Positions 1 through 6,835 of a stretch of DNA of 22,147 nucleotides are shown piece by piece. The stretch comes from Tateyamaria sp. GTDB taxonomy: Bacteria; Pseudomonadota; Alphaproteobacteria; Rhodobacterales; Rhodobacteraceae. The DNA lies in NCBI GenBank assembly GCA_018668195.1, contig JABITU010000324.1, forward strand, positions 1 through 22,147, read 5' to 3'. The notes under the pieces were generated by a model, which made no database searches, was not told the origin of the DNA, and saw only the letters and a program-made list of their open reading frames with translations. Both the position numbers and the translations under genes were made by a program. Position 1 is the first letter of the stretch, and the number at the start of each line of letters is the position of its first letter.

Positions 1-185
1 CAGTTAATCTTGGTGCCCATTGCTTCTTCGTACATGCCGGTTTCTTTGGCGTACTGAAAGGGCATGGGCCACTCAAGGAAGTAGGCAACGGTGATTTCAC
101 CGTGGCCCGCTGCGAAAGCGCCTTGGGCACCCGCCAGCATGGCTGTGGCCGCGACGGCACCCATAAGCTTGGATTTAAATGTCAT
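1..185 (-). CDS. tauA: Taurine ABC transporter substrate-binding protein TauA, N-terminal part (runs off the left edge)
   Basis: Only the first 61 complete codons are in the window. Read on the minus strand, the protein starts MTFKSKLMGAVAATAML and has a typical Sec signal peptide: lysines, a hydrophobic Ala-rich core and a likely cleavage near AFAAG. The mature start reads GEITVAYFLEWPMPFQYAK, which I recognise as the N-terminus of roseobacter TauA proteins. The role would be periplasmic capture of taurine for the TauBC permease, whose genes should lie beyond the left edge. The start is supported by a GGGAG ribosome-binding site (194-198, minus) eight bases upstream. Divergent orientation to tpa fits the usual tau layout. 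The family is clear from this fragment and context; whether the rest of the gene is intact cannot be seen. Confidence 0.88.
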   Translation of the reverse strand, partial: MTFKSKLMGAVAATAMLAGAQGAFAAGHGEITVAYFLEWPMPFQYAKETGMYEEAMGTKIN

Positions 186-576
186 TTTTGGTTCTCCCGT
201 TTGTCGCACAGTCATGAATGCTGTGCGTATAAGATTAGTTCGGACAGTTTCCCGTCTCTGATGGCCGCGCGCTTTGCGGCGCTGACGCAATCGGAGCCGA
301 TAAATCGCGCGGGATCAATCATTATTCCGAAAAACTCGCAATATTATGCGCAAGAAAAACCCATCTTTTAGATTTTAAAAACAGAAACAAACCTATGAAA
401 ACAGAGCATTTCCGACGATTTTTTACCTTTAATTGTTGAATTATTCCTCCAAACTGGCTTTACTTACTCATTAAATCTGGCCCTATTATGCTGCGTGGAA
501 TCTCAGCAAAGATGCATGCAGGTAGGCGAAACGGGCCATGTGTATTGTGCCCACAGTTCATCGAAAGGTTCACGAC
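186..576. promoter_or_regulatory. Divergent tauA/tpa control region
   Basis: This 391-bp region between the two start codons has no convincing gene. Its right half (about 310-480) is clearly AT-richer than the flanking genes. It should carry the tauA promoter (minus) and the tpa promoter (plus). The only specific signal I could read is the pair of CTGG-type direct repeats at 454-486. A TATTAT at 484-489 resembles a -10 box but overlaps the second repeat, so it may not be the functional one. An in-frame ATG at 538 lacks a ribosome-binding site and is probably leader, not the tpa start. Confidence 0.6.
454..486 (+). promoter_or_regulatory. Candidate TauR operator upstream of tpa (two direct repeats)
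   Basis: Two direct repeats, CTGGCTTTAC (454-463) and CTGGCCCTAT (477-486), are 23 bp apart start to start. The 11-mer ATCTGGCCCTA at 475-485 recurs exactly before xsc at 3918-3928, where a second repeat also lies 23 bp away. In Rhodobacter capsulatus, TauR is known to activate tpa by binding direct repeats, which is unusual for the GntR family. Assigning these repeats to TauR is inference from that precedent and from their shared arrangement at the locus. Confidence 0.65.
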
Positions 577-1971
577 ATGGACGGAACGTTCTCTGAAAAC
601 GATATCAGCCGCGTTGTCGAGGCAGACCGCGCAAACGTCTGGCATCACTTGATACAGCACCAGCCATTTTTCAGCGGTGCCGATCCTAAAATTATCATTG
701 AAGGCAAGGGCCTGCGGGTCTGGGACCAAAAAGGTATCGAACACATTGATGCCGTTTCTGGTGGTGTTTGGACGGTTAATGTTGGCTACGGGCGCGAAAC
801 GATTGGCGATGCTGTGCGCGACGCAATCGTCAAGATGAACTTCTTTGGTGGTACCGTTGGGTCCGTTCCCGGTGCCCTTTTTGCGGAAAAGCTGTTGACC
901 AAAATGCCCGGTCTCGACCGTATCTATTACGCCAACTCCGGGTCTGAAGCGAACGAGAAAGCCTTCAAAATGGTGCGCCAGATCGCGCACAAGCGCTATG
1001 GCGGCAAGAAATACAAAATCCTGTATCGCGACCGCGACTATCACGGCACCACGATTGCCTGTTTGTCCGCAGGCGGCCAGGACGAGCGCAACGCGCAATA
1101 CGGCCCCTACACGCCGGGCTTTGTCCGCGTGCCCCACTGCCTTGAGTATCGCAAGCACGAACAAGACGGCGCGCCGACAGACAACTATGGCGAATGGGCG
1201 GCCAATCAAATTGAAAAAATCATCCTTCGCGAAGGCCCAGACACCGTGGGCGCGCTGTGCCTTGAGCCCGTTACCGCAGGCGGCGGCGTTATTGTTCCGC
1301 CAGAAGGTTACTGGCCCCGTGTTCAGGAGATCTGCAAAAAATACGACATCCTTTTACATATTGACGAGGTAGTCTGCGGCGTCGGTCGCACAGGCACATG
1401 GTTTGGCTATCAACATTACGGGATCACGCCCGACATGGTGACAATGGCCAAGGGTGTTGCCTCTGGTTATGCGGCCATCTCGTGCCTAGCCACCACCGAT
1501 GAAGTCTTTGACATGTTTAAGGACGACACCAGCGATCCGATGAACTATTTCCGGGACATATCGACCTTTGGCGGATGCACGGCGGGGCCAGCTGCCGCGC
1601 TGGAAAACATGCGAATTATCGAAGACGAAGATTTGCTAGCCAACACCACCGCCATGGGCGCCTATATGCTCGACAAGCTGGCCGAGCTGAAAGACAAACA
1701 CGAGGTCATCGGCGACGTGCGTGGCAAGGGACTGTTTTTGGGTGCCGAACTGGTTGCTGACCGCCACAGCCGCGAGCCTGCAGAGGAAAAGAAAGTGCAG
1801 GCGGTCGTGGGCCACTGCATGAAACAGGCTGTGATCATTGGTGCCACGAACCGGTCGCTGCCCGGTAAGAACAACACATTGTGCTTTTCGCCAGCGCTGA
1901 TCGCGACAAAAGACGACATCGACCAGATTACGAGTGCCGTTGACACTGCTCTTACAGACGTCTTTGGCTGA
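577..1971 (+). CDS. tpa: Taurine:pyruvate aminotransferase (Tpa)
   Basis: A cytoplasmic class III (omega) PLP-dependent aminotransferase of 464 residues, the normal size. It should transfer the amino group of taurine to pyruvate, giving sulfoacetaldehyde and L-alanine, the first dissimilation step. Motifs seen: YYANSGSEANEKA in the cofactor phosphate-binding region, HIDEVVCGVGRTG with the Asp that pairs with the pyridine nitrogen, and MAKGVASGY with the Schiff-base lysine at residue 292. I chose ATG 577 (protein start MDGTFSENDISRVVEAD) because AAAGG lies at 564-568, eight bases upstream, and this N-terminus matches Tpa as I know it; the in-frame ATG at 538 has no comparable site. The gene is divergent from tauA and precedes tauR. 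Sulfoacetaldehyde would be used by Xsc downstream; an alanine dehydrogenase to recycle pyruvate is not in the window. Confidence 0.93.
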   Translation: MDGTFSENDISRVVEADRANVWHHLIQHQPFFSGADPKIIIEGKGLRVWDQKGIEHIDAVSGGVWTVNVGYGRETIGDAVRDAIVKMNFFGGTVGSVPGALFAEKLLTKMPGLDRIYYANSGSEANEKAFKMVRQIAHKRYGGKKYKILYRDRDYHGTTIACLSAGGQDERNAQYGPYTPGFVRVPHCLEYRKHEQDGAPTDNYGEWAANQIEKIILREGPDTVGALCLEPVTAGGGVIVPPEGYWPRVQEICKKYDILLHIDEVVCGVGRTGTWFGYQHYGITPDMVTMAKGVASGYAAISCLATTDEVFDMFKDDTSDPMNYFRDISTFGGCTAGPAAALENMRIIEDEDLLANTTAMGAYMLDKLAELKDKHEVIGDVRGKGLFLGAELVADRHSREPAEEKKVQAVVGHCMKQAVIIGATNRSLPGKNNTLCFSPALIATKDDIDQITSAVDTALTDVFG

Positions 1972-1980
1972 TTATATTTT

Positions 1981-2010
1981 GGGTGCGCGCGGTCGACATC
2001 GCGCGCACCA
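1981..2010 (+). terminator. Stem-loop after tpa
   Basis: A perfect 10-bp GC-rich stem, GGTGCGCGCG (1982-1991) pairing with CGCGCGCACC (2000-2009), closes an 8-base loop. It begins ten bases after the tpa stop. No T-run follows, so it is not a textbook intrinsic terminator; it could terminate weakly or protect the tpa transcript 3' end. Confidence 0.5.
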
Positions 2011-2391
2011 ACACTGACCAATCGTTTCATGGCGCCATCATGGCCCGCTTTTGGTACGCCGGATTGACACTTCGGCTCATGCACATGTTTGTGAACACCT
2101 CGCAGTGAATCTTGCGCGAACATTGGACGCTTTAGAACCTAAACTACCTGTACGGCCAACTCACTCTCAAGCTTGCCTCCATCCAAATGCTCGATTTCAA
2201 TCAATGCCCATAAATTTTCCCGTTTCAAACCTGAACACCATTAGATTTTCTTTGTTCTTAGCTCAAAACTTGGGCAATGCGCCGTGCTGTCCGATATTCT
2301 CGCAATTATGAAACGTTTCGGCTCATAAACTATTTATTCCCAGCGATGCCTATGATAGATATCCAATTTAATTTAGTGTATTCGTAAAATT

Positions 2392-2423
2392 CTATATCCA
2401 GATTGCGGGCCGCCTAAGTCCAG
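2392..2423 (-). promoter_or_regulatory. Candidate TauR operator just upstream of tauR (reverse orientation)
   Basis: On the minus strand, CTGGACTTAG (2414-2423) is followed by CTGGATATAG (2392-2401), 22 bp apart. They share the CTGG core with the repeats before tpa and xsc, but the orientation is reversed relative to tauR and the period is 22, not 23. The site ends only 14 bases before the tauR ATG, close to the ribosome-binding site, which would fit repression of tauR by its own product. That role is inference. Confidence 0.55.
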
Positions 2424-2437
2424 TGTAGAGTTTTCAA

Positions 2438-3895
2438 ATGGCGCTCCCTGTTGAAACCTTTTTCTTATCACCAAACCATCAAGGCACCCTGCAAAGCCAG
2501 GTGCAGCAAATGATTGCCCATGGCATTCTTTCCGGCCGGTTCAGCACCGAGGAGAAATTGCCTTCAACGCGCAAGCTGGCGCAACATCTTGGTATCAGTA
2601 GGATTACAGTCACCCTCGCCTATACCGAACTTGTAGCCTCTGATTATCTGACCGCACGCGGGCGTTCGGGCTATTTTGTGTCGCTGAACGCACCAGTACC
2701 TCCGATTTATCAACCGCAACCCGTTTCAAATGATGCCGTTGACTGGAGCCGAGCGATTGGACAGCGGTTTTCTGGTGGTCAAGTTCTGCAAAAACCACTC
2801 GATTGGGCCCAGTTTCGCTATCCGTTTATCTACGGCCAGACCGACCCACAGCTGTTTGATCACGCCAACTGGCGCCAATGTGCCTTGCAGGCATTGGGCC
2901 AGCGCGACTTTGTGGCATTGACCTCTGACTATTATGATCAGGACGACCCAAAGCTGATCGAGTTTATTCAGCGCAACACCCTGCCCCGGCGCGGCATCAC
3001 TGCAAATAGTGACCAAATCCTTATTACTCTGGGGGCGCAAAATGCTTTATGGCTTGCCGCTCAGGTGTTGCTGACCCAGCGCAGGACTGCCGCTTTTGAA
3101 GACCCCTGTTACCCTGCCATGCGTGAAATATTGACTCAGTCCCGGTGCCACATGGCACCAGTGCGGGTCGATCGTGACGGCCTGCCCCCCGACGCAATCC
3201 CGCCAGAAACGGACGTGATATTTACCACGCCAAGCCACCAATGTCCGACTACTGCAACTATGCCTATGGCGCGCAGACAGAGGCTTCTTGACCGGGCCCG
3301 CGATCTGGATGCGTTGATCGTAGAGGATGACTATGAGTTCGAAATGTCCTTCCTCGAACCGCCCTCACCTGCACTCAAGTCAATTGATACCGACGGGCGA
3401 GTGATTCATGTCGGAAGCTTCTCTAAGTCGTTGTTTCCTGGGCTGCGCCTCGGCTACATGGTCGGCTCAGAGGCATTTATTCGTGAGGCGCGCGCGCTGC
3501 GCACATCCGTTTTACGGCACCCGCCAGGGCACATTCAGCGCACTGCAGCCTACTTTTTATCGATTGGCCACTATGACGCACAGATCCGCAAAATGGCCAA
3601 AGCGTTACACAGTCGCCGCCAAAAAATGCAAAGTGCCATCGCTGCTCATGGCCTTGAAGTTGCCGGGCAGGGGGCATTCGGTGGCTCGTCTTACTGGATG
3701 CGCGCACCCGAAGGGATGGACGCTGGCGTTCTGGCGGCACGCCTGCGTGATGTGGGCGTGTTGATCGAGCCGGGGGGGGCTTTCTTTACCATCCCCGACC
3801 AAACCCGCCGCTATTATCGTCTGGGCTATTCGTCCATAGCAGCAGAACGCATCTCCGATGGAATTGAACTTATCGCAGCACACCTTGCAGCATAG
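2438..3895 (+). CDS. tauR: Taurine-responsive MocR/GntR-family regulator TauR
   Basis: A cytoplasmic regulator of 485 residues with the MocR layout: an N-terminal GntR winged helix (about residues 15-82, containing LPSTRKLAQHLGISRITV) fused to a class I aminotransferase-like domain. That domain keeps the PLP lysine (K330, in HVGSFSKSLFPGLRLGY) and the EDDYEFE signature seen in MocR proteins. In Rhodobacter capsulatus, TauR in the same tpa-tauR-xsc setting activates tpa when taurine is present, so the same role is expected. ATG 2438 has GTAGAG (2425-2430) seven bases upstream. The gene stands between its probable targets tpa and xsc, and CTGG-type direct repeats lie before all three genes. The repeat pair next to its own start suggests autoregulation. 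Family confidence is high; specificity rests on context. Confidence 0.9.
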   Translation: MALPVETFFLSPNHQGTLQSQVQQMIAHGILSGRFSTEEKLPSTRKLAQHLGISRITVTLAYTELVASDYLTARGRSGYFVSLNAPVPPIYQPQPVSNDAVDWSRAIGQRFSGGQVLQKPLDWAQFRYPFIYGQTDPQLFDHANWRQCALQALGQRDFVALTSDYYDQDDPKLIEFIQRNTLPRRGITANSDQILITLGAQNALWLAAQVLLTQRRTAAFEDPCYPAMREILTQSRCHMAPVRVDRDGLPPDAIPPETDVIFTTPSHQCPTTATMPMARRQRLLDRARDLDALIVEDDYEFEMSFLEPPSPALKSIDTDGRVIHVGSFSKSLFPGLRLGYMVGSEAFIREARALRTSVLRHPPGHIQRTAAYFLSIGHYDAQIRKMAKALHSRRQKMQSAIAAHGLEVAGQGAFGGSSYWMRAPEGMDAGVLAARLRDVGVLIEPGGAFFTIPDQTRRYYRLGYSSIAAERISDGIELIAAHLAA

Positions 3896-3896
3896 C

Positions 3897-3929
3897 TTGG
3901 ACTTAAATCGATATGGCATCTGGCCCTAA
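3897..3929 (+). promoter_or_regulatory. Candidate TauR operator upstream of xsc (two direct repeats)
   Basis: TTGGACTTAA (3897-3906) and CTGGCCCTAA (3920-3929) are direct repeats with a 23-bp period, the same as before tpa. The left repeat begins two bases after the tauR stop codon, and the right one lies about 80 bp before the xsc start. This implies that xsc and the genes behind it have their own taurine-responsive promoter and do not depend only on read-through from tauR. No clear -10 element could be fixed. Confidence 0.65.
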
Positions 3930-4010
3930 CCATTCCAGCGCCACCCCCTTAGGTTACGCCAAATTCATCGTAAAAGGGCGAATCGACGCCCGATGCCCGG
4001 AGACTGCCCT

Positions 4011-5783
4011 ATGAAGATGACCACTGAAGAAGCATTTGTAAAAACGCTACAGCGCCACGGCATCCGCCACGCGTTTGGCATTATCGGATCGGCTATGATG
4101 CCTATATCTGACTTGTTCCCATCCGCTGGGGTCAAGTTCTGGGATTGTGCGCACGAAGGCTCTGCGGGCTTCATGTCAGATGGCTACACCCGCGCCACGG
4201 GCGAAATGTCGATGATGATCGCGCAGAACGGCCCAGGCATCACCAACTTTGTGACTGCCGTAAAAACCGCTTACTGGAACCACACACCACTTTTGTTGGT
4301 CACGCCACAGGCCGCGAACAAAACTATTGGCCAAGGCGGCTTTCAAGAAGTTGAACAAATGGCCCTGTTCCAGGACATGGTCGCATACCAAGAAGAAGTC
4401 CGTGACCCAAGTCGTGTTGCAGAGGTTTTGACCCGTGTCATCGCACAGGCCAAGCGCTTGTCTGGCCCGGCGCAGATTAACCTGCCCCGTGATTACTGGA
4501 CCCAAATTGTCGACATCGAAATCCCTGACCCCATCGAATTCGAAGTTTCACCCGGTGGCGAGAATTCTATCGCGGCGGCGGCGGCTTTGATCTCTGGTGC
4601 CAAGAACCCTGTGATCCTGAACGGTGCCGGTGTTGTCCTTTCCGAAGGCGGCATCCAAGCCTCTATGGATCTGGCAGAACGTTTAGATGCACCCGTTTGC
4701 GTTGGCTACCAGCACAACGACGCCTTCCCCGGATCGCACCCCCTGTTTGCTGGCCCATTGGGCTACAACGGGTCCAAGGCAGGAATGGAATTGATTAAAA
4801 GCGCAGATGTCGTTGTGTGCCTCGGCACCCGGTTGAACCCATTTTCGACACTTCCCGGATACGGCATGGACTATTGGCCAACGGATGCCAAGATCATCCA
4901 AGTCGACATCAACCCTGACCGCATAGGCCTGACCAAGAAAGTGACTGTCGGCATCGTTGGTGACGCAGCCAAAGTTGCGCGCGGCATTCTAGCCGGTCTG
5001 AGCGAAACTGCCGGAGATGCCGGCCGCGCCGACCGCAAATCGCGTATCGCAACGGCAAAGTCGACATGGGCGCAGCAACTGTCGTCAATGGACCACGAAG
5101 ACGATGATCCCGGCACCACATGGAACGAGCGCGCGCGCGCCGACAAGCCAGACTGGATGAGCCCACGCATGGCATGGCGTGCCATTCAGTCCGCGCTCCC
5201 CCGCGAGGCGATCATCTCGTCAGACATCGGCAACAACTGTGCCATCGGTAACGCATATCCTGACTTTGACGAAGGTCGGAAATACCTTGCACCGGGTCTG
5301 TTTGGTCCCTGTGGTTATGGCCTCCCGGCAATTGTTGGCGCCAAAATTGGCCAGCCGGATGTTCCGGTTGTCGGCTTTGCAGGCGACGGTGCATTTGGCA
5401 TTGCTGTCAATGAACTGACCGCCATCGGTCGCGGCGACTGGCCACCGGTCACGCAGATTGTTTTCCGCAACTACCAGTGGGGCGCCGAAAAGCGAAATTC
5501 GACCCTATGGTTTGAAGACAACTTTGTCGGCACCGAACTGGACACATCAGTATCCTATGCCGGTATCGCAAAGGCATGCGGCCTTGAGGGTGTTGCCGTC
5601 CGCACGATGGATGAATTGACGGATACCTTGAACAAGGCGATCAATGATCAAATGAAGAATGGCAAAACCACCCTGATTGAAGTCATGCTCAATCAGGAAC
5701 TGGGCGAACCGTTCCGTCGCGACGCGATGAAAAAGCCGGTGGCGGTGGCAGGTATCTCTGCCGATGACATGAACGGCGCCTGA
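4011..5783 (+). CDS. xsc: Sulfoacetaldehyde acetyltransferase (Xsc)
   Basis: A thiamine diphosphate-dependent cytoplasmic enzyme of 590 residues that converts sulfoacetaldehyde and phosphate into acetyl phosphate and sulfite (EC 2.3.3.15), the C-S bond-breaking step. It shows the three-domain plan of ThDP enzymes. The N-terminal pyrimidine-binding domain (starts MKMTTEEAFVKTLQRHGI) carries the conserved glutamate E49 in HEGSAGFMSDGYTRATG. The C-terminal domain carries the cofactor motif beginning GDG at 458-460 and ending near FRNYQWG. ATG 4011 is preferred over the in-frame ATG at 3993 because GGAGA (3999-4003) lies seven bases upstream and MKMTTEEAF is the usual Xsc start. It is the first gene of the long operon. 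Sulfite made here is toxic, which explains soeABC in the same transcript. Confidence 0.95.
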   Translation: MKMTTEEAFVKTLQRHGIRHAFGIIGSAMMPISDLFPSAGVKFWDCAHEGSAGFMSDGYTRATGEMSMMIAQNGPGITNFVTAVKTAYWNHTPLLLVTPQAANKTIGQGGFQEVEQMALFQDMVAYQEEVRDPSRVAEVLTRVIAQAKRLSGPAQINLPRDYWTQIVDIEIPDPIEFEVSPGGENSIAAAAALISGAKNPVILNGAGVVLSEGGIQASMDLAERLDAPVCVGYQHNDAFPGSHPLFAGPLGYNGSKAGMELIKSADVVVCLGTRLNPFSTLPGYGMDYWPTDAKIIQVDINPDRIGLTKKVTVGIVGDAAKVARGILAGLSETAGDAGRADRKSRIATAKSTWAQQLSSMDHEDDDPGTTWNERARADKPDWMSPRMAWRAIQSALPREAIISSDIGNNCAIGNAYPDFDEGRKYLAPGLFGPCGYGLPAIVGAKIGQPDVPVVGFAGDGAFGIAVNELTAIGRGDWPPVTQIVFRNYQWGAEKRNSTLWFEDNFVGTELDTSVSYAGIAKACGLEGVAVRTMDELTDTLNKAINDQMKNGKTTLIEVMLNQELGEPFRRDAMKKPVAVAGISADDMNGA

Positions 5784-5821
5784 AAAATCGTGTTAGATCG
5801 ACAAGCAAAACGATCCATCGC

Positions 5822-6835
5822 ATGAGCGTACTGGGAGACATCCAGACCCGTGCGGCGGCTCACCCCGCTCATATTGTGTTGAGCGAAGGCCACGATCCTC
5901 GGATCGTGGCCGCTGCCGTGCGCGCTGTGGCGTTGGGCATCGCCACAATCACATTGGTCGGAGAAACCAAAACAATCTCAGCCGCTCTGGCAACTGAAAA
6001 CGCGGCAATGTCCGATCAGTTGATGATCGCTGACCCTGCGACTTCTTTGATGACACCGCAGATCGTCCAAACCGTTTTTGCCCTGCGGAGCCACAAGGGC
6101 ATCACAAAAGAACAAGCAACTGAATTGGCCAAAGATCCGATGGTCTATGCAGCGGCGCTTGTGCACATGGGGTTTGCTGATGGCACCGTGGGCGGCGCGG
6201 TTGCGACCACGTCGGATACAGTGCGCGCAGCATTGCAGTTCATCGGGAAAGCACCCGACGCAGCCTTGGTTTCCAGCTTTTTTCTGATGGTCCTGCCCAA
6301 AGGGCATCCATCGGGCCGTTCGGCCATGATATTCAGCGACAGTGGTCTCGTTATTGATCCTACGGCACAGGAATTGGCAGCCATCGCGGCCCAAGCCGCC
6401 GCATCTTGCGCCGCACTGTTAGCCGTTAAACCCAAGGTCGCGCTGTTGTCATTTTCGACTAAAGGCAGTGCGCGCCACCCGAGCGTATCAAAGGTGACAG
6501 AGGCAAGTGAAATTCTGCATGCCCAGCACCCCGAAATCGCTTCGGATGGCGAATTGCAATTTGATGCGGCCTTTGTGCCCAGTGTTGGCACATCCAAAGC
6601 CAAAGGGTCAGATGTCGCCGGTCAAGCCAATGTCATGATCTTTCCAAACCTCGACGCAGGCAACATCGGATACAAAATTGCACAGCGAGTCGGTGGTTGC
6701 ACAGCCATTGGACCAATTCTTCAGGGTCTTAAAAAACCCGCCAACGATCTCAGCCGTGGTTGTACAACCGATGATGTCCTGCACATGATCGCTGTAACCG
6801 CGCTTCAATCCGCTGCTTTGAAAGGGACCTTATGA
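5822..6835 (+). CDS. pta: Phosphate acetyltransferase (Pta)
   Basis: A 337-residue cytoplasmic phosphotransacetylase, the short form without the N-terminal regulatory domains of E. coli Pta. It converts acetyl phosphate from Xsc plus CoA to acetyl-CoA and phosphate (EC 2.3.1.8), feeding taurine carbon into central metabolism. Family features seen: an early LSEGHDPRIVAAA segment, MVYAAALVHMGFADGTVGGA, and a C-terminal stretch with FPNLDAGNIGYKIAQRVGG and AIGPILQGLKKPANDLSRG, typical of PTA_PTB proteins. It lies 38 bases after xsc, and its stop overlaps the soeA start (ATGA). No good Shine-Dalgarno precedes ATG 5822, so initiation may be weak or coupled to xsc. An 11-bp inverted repeat lies 67 bases into the gene. 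The assignment is secure from sequence and neighbours. Confidence 0.95.
   Translation: MSVLGDIQTRAAAHPAHIVLSEGHDPRIVAAAVRAVALGIATITLVGETKTISAALATENAAMSDQLMIADPATSLMTPQIVQTVFALRSHKGITKEQATELAKDPMVYAAALVHMGFADGTVGGAVATTSDTVRAALQFIGKAPDAALVSSFFLMVLPKGHPSGRSAMIFSDSGLVIDPTAQELAAIAAQAAASCAALLAVKPKVALLSFSTKGSARHPSVSKVTEASEILHAQHPEIASDGELQFDAAFVPSVGTSKAKGSDVAGQANVMIFPNLDAGNIGYKIAQRVGGCTAIGPILQGLKKPANDLSRGCTTDDVLHMIAVTALQSAALKGTL
5888..5911 (+). repeat. Perfect 11-bp inverted repeat inside the start of pta
   Basis: GGCCACGATCC (5888-5898) and GGATCGTGGCC (5901-5911) are exact reverse complements separated by only TC. In RNA this gives a very stable hairpin about 70-90 nt into the pta message. The codons specify G-H-D-P-R-I-V-A, a conserved Pta stretch, so the symmetry may come partly from protein constraint plus codon choice. 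Confidence 0.7.

Larger units (their letters stand above)
1972..2437. other. 466-bp tpa-tauR intergenic region
   Basis: Apart from the stem-loop at 1981-2010 and the repeat pair at 2392-2423, I see no gene here. Short open frames have no plausible ribosome-binding site or recognisable product. The right half (about 2180-2410) is AT-rich and should hold the tauR promoter. An isolated TTGACA at 2064-2069 has no matching -10 at the right spacing. Confidence 0.5.

Noticed and set aside
538..576. Upstream in-frame ATG giving a 13-residue longer Tpa
   Set aside because: No ribosome-binding site precedes it, while ATG 577 has AAAGG at good spacing and yields the usual Tpa N-terminus.
460..1209. 249-codon open frame on the minus strand opposite tpa
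   Set aside because: It is antisense to a clear aminotransferase, has no recognisable domain and looks like a codon-bias shadow.
2064..2092. TTGACA as a possible -35 box in the tpa-tauR gap
   Set aside because: The hexamer at the correct spacing (GTTTGT) is a poor -10, so there is no credible promoter pair.
2051..2311. 86-codon open frame in the tpa-tauR gap
   Set aside because: No ribosome-binding site, no recognisable product and an AT-rich non-coding composition in its second half.
2357..2366. A third CTGG-like half-site before tauR (TTGGATATCT on the minus strand)
   Set aside because: It matches weakly and lies 35 bp from the next repeat, out of phase with the 22-23 bp pattern.
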